From: Smittium mucronatum
Lineage: Eukaryota; Kickxellomycota; Harpellomycetes; Harpellales; Legeriomycetaceae
Length of the DNA stretch: 15,786 nt
Reading direction: 5' to 3'
Assembly: GCA_001953115.1 (NCBI GenBank)
Contig: LSSL01006675.1
Span: forward strand, 1 to 15,786
Below are positions 7,651 through 15,786 of the stretch, one piece after another (positions within the stretch are counted from its first letter, which is position 1; each line of letters begins with the position of its first letter). Position numbers and translations under genes: made by a program. The notes under the pieces are model-generated. The model did not search any database. It was given only the letters and a program-made list of their open reading frames with translations, and was not told where the DNA came from.

Positions 7651-10284
7651 GAACATTGTATCTAGATTTCATGAAAATATAGGTTAAAGTGAAGGAAAAT
7701 AAACATCATTGCCTTTCAATAAGTAAAAAGTATCAACTGGATACTACCCGCTGAATATTAGGAAGAAAGATACTATGCAAGAATTTTTATGGAAAATTAT
7801 ATCTGGATATAAAAAAAAATAAAACCGGATAAATAAAAATTAAAACCTATGTATATTTTAACAGATACAAATAAATAAACTAGGGTTTTTTTTATTCGAA
7901 GATTTTTTTTATTGAATTTTATTAATCGAAATTATTTAATTTTAAATTAATGATACTGATTAGAAATGTATACATGTAGTTTTTACTTATGTGAAAATAC
8001 TGAGATAAAATAAAGTTAGTAATTATCGATTTTCTGAAAAATTTAATATTTTTTCTTTAATTTTTTGTAAAATACTTTATCCTATATTTAGAGGACAAAA
8101 TTGTAGATTTTGTTGAAATTTTGAAAGGAAATAATGATAACTCCATCGGATTATAGCATGTATTTAAAAAAAGTTTAATTAAACTTTAAATATTATAAAT
8201 AGCTGAAGATTTTGGAGGAGTTCAAAATAAATCTTTGGAGCTATTGGACATTTATGATTTGGTGACGCTGTGATATAAAGCTGGATAAAATAGAAAATTG
8301 CCAAAAAGTTGTATATTTAATTGGGATTTTATTTAAATCTGGAGATGAATTAAAAACAATCATTCGATTTCAAAAAATATTAGTATATTATTTAATATTA
8401 TCTGTATTGGATAAATCTTTAATAAAAACTTTACTAAATTTATCTTGATATCGTAATATCTATATTTATATTTTACAGTTTATTGAAAAGTTGGATTAGG
8501 CGTTTAAATTAGAGTCGAATTTAAAGAGAATGGGATTAAATATAATATTGCAATAGGTTTTAATTTATATGAAAATTAAACCGTTGAACTAATGATTTAT
8601 TAGTTACATTTCAAATGAATTTGAAGTAAATATTAAGATATGGTTGATAAAGTCATCTTGTGAACTAAGTCCTCTACATATCTTTTTATATGACTGTTAA
8701 ATATACCATACCATATGCAATCAATTTCTACTATAGAAATTTCTGCTCTAGATAGTTTTGATCTGATGCATCTCTATATAAAATAATATTTGGATCCCTA
8801 TTTATAAAGCGCATCTTTCTTTGAATCTGTTCTTTTGATTTTTGTTTTTCAAATTTTTATAATTCTAGATTTCTTATTCTTTTTTTCTAATCTCGTTGTA
8901 AATTTTTATGTCCTCGACTTTAAGAGGGTGCGACTATTTGTGGAATTTTTTCAAAGACAATTAAATATCATTTAATTTCTCTAAATTATCTTAAGATTTT
9001 TTACAAGATTCGCAGATGAAATTAAATAGATTTTTAAGAGTGCCCAAATAGGTTTTAGCTATTAACCTCTGAATATGGTCAGGCATAATCTTTTGTTTAT
9101 CTGAAATATGGAATGAGATTTATATGTGCTCAAGTGATTTAGTTCCATTATCTAATTTTTTTGAACTTTTCCCTTTCCTTTTTTCTAGAAATACTACCCT
9201 TTACTCTTTTCCCAGCCCAAAAAAACCTTAATCAACCATAATGGACGAATCAGTGCTTTTTAAATAATTGGTAATCCTGTATTCTAATAAAAATTTTGTT
9301 TCAAATTTCTTATATACAGATCAAATAAAGTTATAAACCATCATATCAGAGATATAAAATTCAAATTTGGAGCTCAAAAATGTAAATTTCACATCCGAAA
9401 TAACTCCAAACCCTCTCTTTGCTCAATAATAATGATTTTTAAAACAATGGATTTTTTTTTCATAGAATCTTCTATTGGAAATTTTTATGTTAAGTAACTT
9501 ACAATCTATGATTAAAGTAACCCCAGAATTGTTTTTCTAAAAAAACCACCTAATTAAACTTCTCAAATTTCTTAATATTGCAAAAATTAAGTAATTTAAA
9601 ACATTCCTGATTGTTTTAGCAGGTTCATACACTATGTTGCATGCAGTGGGTGTGGATAGATAGAAATGATTTTCCTATCTATATAATTTGAGTTAATGTC
9701 CCAAGCGAGCTAATAGAATTAAAAACCAGCCTTATGGTATGGTCATTGGATTTCTCCCCCTTTTAGACCGCTTATAAAATAAATTTAGTTCAATTAAGAT
9801 ATATATTTTGTTAAACTTGATAATAATTTAACCAGAATGAAATTAATCTTTTCAAGGATTATTAACTAAGCTATTTAATATTTTGGCCCCACTATGATCG
9901 GACTAGCTTTCATAATCTATGGGTTATAATTAGCTATGATATAATCCGAATCGTAAAATTAAGTCACCTAATGATATCTAGATATGTTTAAAACTCATTT
10001 TTTCGGATATCAATTCTAAATTACTCGAACGATCTTGGCTGAAAATGTTTTAAGGGGCTTTGATTAAATTTAAATATAAAACTATAGTTACAATTTTTTG
10101 TTTTAAATAAACTATTTGACTTTTTAAAAAAGAAACGGTTTATTAAAAAAATCATCTAATTCTTGAAAAACACTCTTTATTTAATATATCAGATATTAGA
10201 GTAATGATACACTTGTATTTTGCTTTCATCTATTTAATTTTTTCATAATTTTTTTTAAATGTGTATTATATAATACAATGAGTT
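7651..10284. other. 2.6 kb AT-rich spacer between DIRS 5' ends
   Basis: I read this stretch on both strands and see no gene, no RNA gene and no repeat matching the rest of the window. It is full of A and T runs and short accidental frames. It separates the 5' ends of the two divergently oriented DIRS elements and probably holds the unrecognisable 5' end of the minus-strand one. Confidence 0.5.
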
Positions 10285-10392
10285 TAATTAATTAATTGAT
10301 AGGTTATAAATTTAAAATGTGGAATTAATCAACCTCAAAGAGCTAAGATTAATTCATATTATACATCAAATAGGATACATATTAAGTATTAC
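10285..10392 (-). repeat. 5' inverted terminal repeat D of plus DIRS
   Basis: ATTATACATCAAATAGG at 10358-10374, followed by ACATATTAAGTATT up to 10390, is the reverse complement of the start of repeat C (14570-14609) with few changes. The same bases match the right half of repeat B (14394-14420) directly. Similarity fades leftwards, so only 10351-10390 is firm and the start at 10285 is an estimate. A copy inverted relative to the 3' end is what a DIRS left terminal repeat should be. It overlaps an unrelated open frame (10319-10624), which is therefore not a gene. Confidence 0.68.
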
Positions 10393-10596
10393 AATTTTAT
10401 TTTTAAAACCAAATCGAAAATCTAAAACAACAAAAATATGTGAAATAAATGAACTAGAATTTTTTTTTGTTAAAGACTGTGAACTACAGTTTAGAGATAG
10501 CCTTATCATCTTTTCTTTCACAAAGGTACTCTACCAGTTTAAAACATTTTCTTTTTATAAATTCTTATTTAAATTTTTTAAAAAAAAATTAAAAAA

Positions 10597-11254
10597 ATGT
10601 CTGAAGACACCAACACCAAGCTAAATAAACTTACCTCTTTGGTAAGCCAGCTAATTCGCAAAAGGGAACATCAAATCTATGTGGAGGACCTTTTTATCAC
10701 CCTTAGAATTCCCTTAACCAAAATCACAGTTTACAAGGAGCTCTCTCAAGTCATTTCCGTTGATCATAAGGGACTTTTTCCGAACCTATCTATCGAAAGA
10801 AGATCGCGAGAAGGCACTATACACGAGTCCAAAAACCAGCTCTATGAACTACTTTCCACCGCCACTGAACAATCCAGCTTCAAAATCGGTGAACAGGTTG
10901 GATACCATGCTGCACCTAACTCAGAAGATGCTCGCCTAAGTCACACCACATATAGATTAATACGTAAATTGAAATATTCAGGAAAATCCAGGGATCATAA
11001 CCACAGAATACCCTGATATCTCGTTTGCTAACACCAAGCGAGCTCTGCTCACTGGTATTGCAACATCTGTTACTAAAAGCCTAATTGATAATCTTCACAG
11101 AGGAATGGAGCTCCCCGGGTGAGTTAAGTAGATTATTGAGACGGAGACGAAGCCGCTTATGGACCAAGATGTGTTTGACACGTTGATAGCAAGTAAGAAG
11201 ACAAAGACGCGTAAGAGGAGCGTCCAGCACTACCGAGGCACCAGCAATATGTAG
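10597..11254 (+). pseudogene. DIRS ORF1 (gag-like), broken
   Basis: The frame opens with ATG at 10597, preceded by an A-rich stretch, and runs 139 codons to TGA at 11014-11016. A one-base shift at that point continues the protein (DISFANTKRALLTGIATSV...), which is then interrupted by TGA at 11120-11122 and TAG at 11129-11131 before ending at 11252-11254. Both internal stops look like damaged Trp codons. There is no zinc knuckle. The N-terminal part (ITVYKELSQ...GLFPNL) resembles the start of DIRS ORF1 proteins in general style. The C-terminal KPLMDQDVFDTLIASKKTK is shared with the minus-strand copy at 7011-7140, which is the best evidence that this was a real protein. Its likely role is RNA binding and particle assembly, by analogy with other members. 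Confidence 0.68.
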
Positions 11255-11423
11255 TCCGTACTAGGTAACACTTTGCAACGTTGCTACGGCGTAATCATCC
11301 TCAGAAACAGCCAATTCTGCCTTAAATAGCCGCCCCCAGAGAAGAAAGAAGAATTTTTGGGGAAGAGAACGCAGGATAGGGTCCCATCAGGGCCAGATTC
11401 AGGTCCCCATAGTTTGGAGGAGA

Positions 11424-12417
11424 CTATATATGTTTAATTCGGCGTGGGAAAAGCTTACCTACAACCGATGGGTTTGGAGCGTAGTGACGGTAGGATTCAA
11501 AATTCATTAAAGAAACCAGCTCTCACGAAATCGACCTCCAAAAGCAAAACACTTCCAACCTCGTCATCGAAACGTACGGCCCGAAATATTAGGGAATGTC
11601 TTCCACTGAATTTGCAACCGCAGAGGAGCAAGAGAAAAATTATGAAAGAAGCGAATTTCATCCTAACTAAGAAAATATTGGCGTTGTTGGCAAAGCGCGC
11701 CGTAGTGAAAGTACAGCCACAGATCCCTGGTTTCTATAGTCAACTGTTCACAATTAAGATGAATACTGGCGGCCTGCGCCTCGTGCTGGATTTGAGGAAT
11801 CTCAATCAGAATGTGGAGGAAAAAAAATTAAAAGATGGAAACCCTAGCTTCAATCTGAAAAATGGTCAGAAGAAAGGACTACACCAGGTCGCTAGACCTG
11901 CATGACGCTTTTATGAACATTCTTTTTTACAATAATTGCAGTGAATTCCTTAAGTTCCAGTGTAAGAGCAGTCATTTTAGTTCGTGGACCTTATTTTTGG
12001 GCTGCATCTCAGCCCCCTGACGTTCAAAAAGATCCTGCAATCAGTTTTAAAATGTTCCAGGTCCAAGTTTATGCCGATTTTGGCATTATCTTGGACATGT
12101 TGTTCCTGGAAGAGGCCAAGAATATCTGTAATACCAACACATATCTGGTTTACTCCAAGCTCTCGGAGCTTGGATTCCTCTTCATCTAAGTAAAATTTTC
12201 AACTATTCCCATGCAATCAATTAGACACCTTGGTATGGTGATCAATATCAAGAAAACTTCACTAAAAGTTCCACCTTCCAAGATCGGAGATCTACGCAGA
12301 GAATCCAGAAAACTCCTGTATGCTGGCCACAAAAAAATAAGATGTCTAGAGAGCTTAATAGCAAATGCTGAATCTATTTCAATAGCTCTGCTAACGGGGA
12401 GGCTTATGATAAAATGA
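11424..12417 (+). pseudogene. DIRS reverse transcriptase, broken
   Basis: RT copies the element's RNA into DNA. Four frame segments carry it. At 11424-11510, LYMFNSAWEKLTYNRWVWSV is the pre-RT segment seen in DIRS polyproteins. The 11444-11905 frame holds LAKRAVVKV and GFYSQLFTIKMNTGGLRLVL, then DLRNLNQNV. The 11886-12020 frame holds SLDLHDAF with the first catalytic Asp. FGLHLSPLTFKKIL (about 11999-12040) follows in the 11984 frame. VYADFGIILD (12067-12096) stands where the Y-x-D-D active site belongs; Ala and Phe replace key positions, so the enzyme is dead even apart from its frameshifts. LSELGF, RHLGMVINI and SKIGDLRRESRKLL follow up to the TGA at 12415-12417, as in the thumb and connection region of DIRS RTs. 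The family call is secure. Confidence 0.85.
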
Positions 12418-13222
12418 CTGCTAGAGGTGAAGAGATGATCTCTCTACTTAAGAGATCGTGGACTTCGATGGTAATAATAATGAACCCTGCGCGCCAGAAC
12501 CTGTAATTCTGGAAAAACTAACTGAGTACATGGAACGGATTCTTGCTCTTTCCAGAGACCCCAAAATTGGATATCTTTATGTGTTCCAGAAATCTGGCCT
12601 AGATGATAGTAGTGGGATCCCAATTAAACTGGGGAATGTAGACCCCCTCCTAAGCAGCGATTCAAATCAACGCCAAGGAGTTGAGGAATGTATTATAAGC
12701 ATAGCAGATAAAGAGAGTGATCAGCCGAGCAGTTCTGATCTTCTCTGACAATACAAAAACTCTGACCTATATAAAAAAGTTCGGAGGTACCACACCACCC
12801 AAACTTTTTGAGCTATCTTAAGAAATCTTGGAGCACTGTCTAAAGGCCAATACTAGGTCCAAATTGACCTACTTTCCTTCATTTTTGAGCCCCAAAGACG
12901 CCTCAAGCAGGTTGACTGCAAAAACTGAATGTTAGCTATCCATGGAGAAATTCGTGAAACTGCAAAAATTTAATGGAACCCACGACATGGATCTGTTTGC
13001 TTCCCACCAGAACAAGAAGGCGGAAGCATATTACAATTGTTTCCTGCACCCCAAGGCCATGGAAAAAAATGCACTGGCGTTCAACTGGTTTGGTTGAGCA
13101 ATCTGTACTGCTGCCCACCCTGAAACCTAATATCTCAGGCGATCCAGAAGCTGCACAGGGAGTGGATAACCATGACGACAGTCACAATCATCTGTAAATC
13201 TGCACATGTTTTCCAGATCTGA
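12418..13222 (+). pseudogene. DIRS RNase H and DLFAS region, broken
   Basis: RNase H removes the RNA template after reverse transcription. In one frame, INAKELRNV (12666-12692), SDNTKTLTYIKKFGG (12744-12788), SPKDASSRL, DMDLFASHQNKKAEAYYNCF (from 12984) and ALAFNW run to a TGA at 13095-13097. The S-D-N-T block holds a catalytic Asp, and D-A-S-S-R corresponds to the 'DALSR' end of the domain. DLFAS is a hallmark that follows RNase H in DIRS-type elements. A frame change at about 13100 continues with YCCPP-stop-NLISQAIQKLHREW to a TGA at 13220-13222. Internal stops in the first part (for example before INAKEL and after RNV) show decay. The open frame at 12458-12748 is a mixed frame: only parts of it are the protein. 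Confidence 0.8.
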
Positions 13223-13287
13223 GTGCATTATCCATATCACAACCACTGGTATTGCAAGTAACTACGGTCATTACAGACGCAGTAAAA

Positions 13288-14340
13288 GGAGAGTGTCCGC
13301 TCTCAACCAAAAAGTATTGGAATTTATTGGCATGGAGGATAATCTTATTTTCCTCTACGCGCCAGGTCTCGGTACTTGCGCCGTTGACTTTATCCTTTCC
13401 AAAGACTGATGTGTCAAACGTTGATCCAGACAAAGCTCTATAAAATAACCTTTTTTATATTGGAGGGTCTCCTGCGAGATAACCACTCCCATATACACAG
13501 CGAAAATTATAGATTACTTTGCGGGACTATATTACAAGGAAAAGTTAAAGGTAGGAACCATACAAGACTACAATTCAGCAATAATTATGCTTTCTGATGA
13601 CCCCAAGGAAATTTCTAGCCGTCCAATTTTCGCTGAGTTTATCAAAGTATTGGAAGACTCCGCGATCAAATTTTTTATTAGATCAGATATCGGCATATCA
13701 CCGATATTGCCTAGATTTAGAGAGTGGGACTCGACCAGCAAAATATCTATAATGGACTTAACTGCAAAAATATGCTAACTCTTGGCAGTAAACAGCTTTC
13801 TCAGGGCTAGCGAAATACACCGGATAGACGAAGGAAAAGCCGCGTCGACCAGGGCATACTATAATTAATAATAATAGCGCCTAGGGAAAAAATAGGAGGC
13901 GGCAAAATATAAAAAAACTGCCAGATAAGTCCACACTTAGACCTGATACTTTGATTATCGATAACTTACACCGTATATAAGGAAAAGGTCGCGTGAAAGT
14001 TTTTTTTCTATACGACATGCAAACAATAGCATTTGGAATTTAAACGGACTGGTTAGTTTTGTTAAAAACAGTGAGAAGCCTCTTAAAGTGGATAATATAT
14101 CCAAGCACATCCAAAAGATTTCCAATTTAATACAAAAGGATTATGACACACCAATACCAAAGGTTAGGGCGGTCGGAGCCACACTGGCCTCTAATTCAGG
14201 TGTATCATCAGATGAGATATTTTCCCATGCCTTTTGATCAAATTAATCGATCTTTGATACTTAAAATCAACTGACAAGGAACTCTTTGAATAACTTCACC
14301 GATCAATTTTATAATTTGAAGCAACTTAATATGTCTTCTA
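13288..14340 (+). pseudogene. DIRS tyrosine recombinase, broken
   Basis: The recombinase joins the circular element into the host chromosome. CPLSTKKYWNLLAWR (about 13291-13335) is the link that follows RNase H in DIRS proteins. KVGTIQDYNSAII (13548-13586) is the core-binding region, leading in frame through DDPKEISSRPIFAEFIKVL to LPRFREWDS and MDLTAKIC. A TAA at 13776-13778 is followed in the same frame by LLAVNSFLRASEIHRID, whose box I Arg codon is 13803-13805. The catalytic domain resumes in the same frame with SFVKNSEKPLKVDNISKHI and RAVGATLASNSGVSSDEIF; the second Arg is at 14166-14168 and Pro (14157-14159) replaces the His three residues before it. The active site reads SIFDT-stop-N (stop at 14262-14264), where the minus-strand copy has FDSYY, so both tyrosines are lost. 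Clusters of stops at 13864-13990 confirm a pseudogene. Confidence 0.83.
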
Positions 14341-14423
14341 TTATCGTATAATATGAATTAATATTCGCCCTAAAGGGTTCGAAAATTCTAACGATTATAC
14401 ATCAAAAAAGAGACATATTAAAT
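14323..14423. repeat. Quasi-palindromic repeat B (internal complementary region)
   Basis: AACTTAATATGTCTTC at 14323-14338 mirrors AGAGACATATTAAAT at 14409-14423. Its length and position, overlapping the end of the recombinase reading frame (NLKQLNMSS), match repeat A of the minus-strand element. About 147 bases further on is repeat C, a direct, diverged copy sharing ATATGTC, GTATAATAT-AATTAA, AAATTCTAA and GACATATTA in order. In DIRS elements an internal region complementary to the terminal repeats serves as template for completing the ends; this repeat sits where that region should be. Confidence 0.72.
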
Positions 14424-14569
14424 CCCAAACACCTTCTCATTTACCTTTACTAAAAGATGATAGGGTTATCTATAAACTGTACTTCACAGTCTTTATCAAA
14501 AAAAAATTATAGTTAATTTATTTCACTTCTTTTTTTGCTTTATATTTTCTTTGTACCCAATATGATATT
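14424..14569. other. Spacer between repeats B and C
   Basis: AT-rich sequence inside the 3' end of the plus-strand DIRS element, without a coding frame. I could not align it convincingly to the corresponding 3720-3878 stretch of the minus-strand element. Confidence 0.45.
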
Positions 14570-14675
14570 AACACTTAATATGTCACCTATTTGATGTATA
14601 ATATAAATTAAACAAGCCTTAAATGTTTCAATAAATTCTAAAAATCATAATGGGGGTGGAGACATATTAGGTGTT
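14570..14675. repeat. 3' terminal repeat C of plus DIRS
   Basis: AACACTTAATATGTCACC at 14570-14587 is an imperfect inverted partner of GGTGGAGACATATTAGGTGTT at 14655-14675. Its first 40 bases are found inverted at 10351-10390 (repeat D), giving the element a pair of inverted terminal repeats. Its outer boundary at 14675 is set by the palindrome end and could lie somewhat further right. Confidence 0.72.
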
Positions 14676-15280
14676 ATCATTTTGTTGGATAAATCTAAAC
14701 TAAAAATCTAAAGCCAATAAAATGGTGAATAGAATGAAATAAATAAAACTAATTTTATAGTATAGACTGTGTGGACCGTGTTAAAGAAGGTTTCAGAACA
14801 CTTGGCTTATTATCATTTGAACTACTGAAAATTTTATCTACGATTTTCGCCTTCTTACAATTTCACATGTTTCCCAATTGTTCTACTTTATATTTTGACT
14901 ATCGCCCAATTAACCTACCTAAAATTTTTCAAATAGCTAAATTAACCTATTATTACGGACACCTGCAGCACAATTGGCCCATTTACAAATAGGCTTCCTA
15001 TTTTATCGTATATTTAATTTACCTTAATAATCCGATTACTTCCGATAGGGCTCATAAATTAAATTACCCTCCAATTATCAAAATTTTAAAAAAAATTATT
15101 AATGTTTGAGGGTTTTAATCACCAAGAAAGATATAGGACGAAATTAATACAGAGGTTATTTTGTTTCAAATCACTTTTACTGGATAATACATAGGTTAAA
15201 TTTATCCGATGAAAATTTAAATTAGAAATGGTCGTTTCTATTAATAAAATAAAATTGTGTTTTCATTATTCTGATATTTT
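14676..15280. other. AT-rich spacer, nothing recognised
   Basis: This lies between the 3' end of the plus-strand DIRS element and the second retroposon copy. An open frame at 14771-14992 has no recognisable motif and looks accidental. I see no repeat shared with the rest of the window. Confidence 0.5.
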
Positions 15281-15786
15281 TTTTGTATCACGGAATTTTA
15301 TTGTAAGATAACGTCATTAAAAACTATACTAAAAAAAATTGAAAAAAAGAAAAAGACGTATAGAAAAGACTATTATCCTAACTACAATAAGCTCCTCTGC
15401 CGGACTACCGGCTGCGTACCTACGGGAAAAGGGTTCAATATACCAACCGAAAGACCCCCCCTGGCATTGCTTCAAGTAGGCTGGATGACTGAGGTTACGT
15501 GCAGTCATGAATTAAGCTCTTTGTCAATGAACTGTTGTTCATTGAAGCTATTGAGCTCCTAGTCAGAGCCTACTTCTAACAGGATTAATAAAATTAGGCT
15601 CCTACCCAAACGTGGGATTGATCGACATGGCTTTCCTACAAATAGCTGTTAGACGCTGAGATCCGTCTGACTGTCGAACGCTGGACTTGTGCACTAGACT
15701 ATGTCTCAGCTGTGCTAAACGATCGGTTCCTCCTGTTTCTAGATGGTCCTCCTCTGGAATCGCTGCCCTCCGAATCGCTGTGCGCT
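15281..15786 (-). mobile_element. tRNA-headed retroposon (SINE-like), copy 2, partial
   Basis: This is the second copy of the family at 3141-3643, same orientation, running off the end of the window. On the minus strand it ends in AATTCCGTGATAC followed by eight A's. It keeps the A box (15717-15705) exactly; the B box has drifted (GCGTTCGACAG). Scattered substitutions and small indels separate it from copy 1 along the whole length, so the two are old, independent insertions rather than a recent segmental duplication. A minus-strand frame open in copy 1 (3678-3493) is interrupted by TAG here, so that frame is not a conserved gene. Confidence 0.78.
15705..15717 (-). promoter_or_regulatory. Putative pol III A box, copy 2
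   Basis: On the minus strand the block TAGCACAGCTGAG is identical to the A box of copy 1 at 3574-3562, while bases around it vary. It is the best-conserved part of the tRNA-like head. Confidence 0.55.

Larger units (their letters stand above)
10285..14675 (+). mobile_element. DIRS-type retrotransposon, plus strand, inactive
   Basis: Order on the plus strand: an inverted terminal repeat copy (firm part 10351-10390), gag-like ORF1 (10597-11254), reverse transcriptase (11424-12417), RNase H (12418-13222), tyrosine recombinase (about 13288-14340), an internal repeat (14323-14423) and the 3' terminal repeat (14570-14675). DIRS elements carry a tyrosine recombinase instead of an integrase and make a circular DNA that recombines into the genome, so no target-site duplication is expected. 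A length of about 4.4 kb is close to that of known members. The coding part is less AT-rich than its surroundings. Every coding region carries stops or frameshifts, so it cannot move on its own. Whether it is closest to DIRS1-like, PAT or Ngaro lineages is unresolved; the inverted repeats favour DIRS1-like. Confidence 0.82.

Noticed and set aside
8640..8960. Possible coding remnants on the minus strand around 8.6-8.95 kb
   Set aside because: Short suggestive strings such as DASDQ occur, but they are isolated, stop-ridden and have no partner in the window; chance is the simpler explanation.
10319..10624. Plus-strand open frame of 101 codons before gag
   Set aside because: Its start lies within the inverted terminal repeat, its composition is that of AT-rich noncoding DNA, and its end overlaps gag in another frame.
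12936..13433. Minus-strand open frames at 12936-13118 and 13188-13433
   Set aside because: They are antisense shadows of the RNase H and recombinase regions of the plus-strand DIRS element.
14771..14992. Plus-strand open frame of 73 codons
   Set aside because: No motif, no homologue in the other DIRS copy and no supporting context; its length is not surprising in DNA this long.
3141..15786. The direct repeats at 3141 and 15281 as the two LTRs of one 12.6 kb LTR retrotransposon
   Set aside because: The enclosed coding remnants are DIRS-type with a tyrosine recombinase and run in opposite directions. The repeats end in an A-rich tail, and a lone 22-base copy of that end has its own target duplications at 7607-7650, which fits a LINE-mobilised retroposon.
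1..15786. CRISPR arrays, prokaryotic operons, riboswitches
   Set aside because: No regularly spaced short repeats, no ribosome-binding sites ahead of long frames and no conserved bacterial genes are visible.

Overview
This is an AT-rich, intergenic-looking eukaryotic window made almost entirely of transposable-element debris. I find no intact gene, no functional tRNA or rRNA, and nothing prokaryotic. The taxon cannot be fixed from the sequence. DIRS-type retroelements, a tRNA-headed retroposon and a hAT-like fragment together suit a repeat-rich, AT-rich animal genome (an invertebrate is my guess).

Layout. (1) 1-2788 is a giant inverted repeat: two arms of about 761 bases differ by four substitutions and one 1-base indel, around a 1265-base loop that holds a fragment resembling the C-terminal dimerisation region of a hAT transposase. 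(2) 3141 to about 3643, and again 15281-15786 (cut by the window end), lie two same-orientation (minus) copies of a roughly 500-base retroposon. It has a tRNA-like A box and B box and a 3' end reading GTGATAC followed by A's. A third, 22-base copy of only that 3' end sits at 7618-7639 between perfect 11-base target-site duplications, showing that the family inserts by target-primed reverse transcription. (3) 3879 to about 7150, minus strand, is an old, heavily broken DIRS-type (tyrosine recombinase) retrotransposon. No open frame reveals it; it was recognised by piecing motifs together across frames and matching them to the next element. (4) About 10285-14675, plus strand, is a better-preserved DIRS-type element: gag-like region, reverse transcriptase, RNase H, tyrosine recombinase, then terminal repeats. 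All its genes are broken by stops and frameshifts.

The DIRS assignment rests on protein order and on a small set of quasi-palindromic repeats of about 100 bases. One overlaps the 3' end of the recombinase in both elements, one lies at the 3' end of the plus element, and one lies inverted upstream of its gag. This is the inverted-terminal-repeat plus internal-complementary-region layout expected for DIRS. The two elements point away from each other with about 3.1 kb of featureless AT-rich DNA between their 5' ends.

Nothing here is predicted to make a working protein. The main interest is structural: the near-identical foldback, the concealed minus-strand DIRS copy that still reads Tyr-Tyr at the recombinase active site, the terminal-repeat architecture, and the micro-insertion that defines the end of the retroposon.
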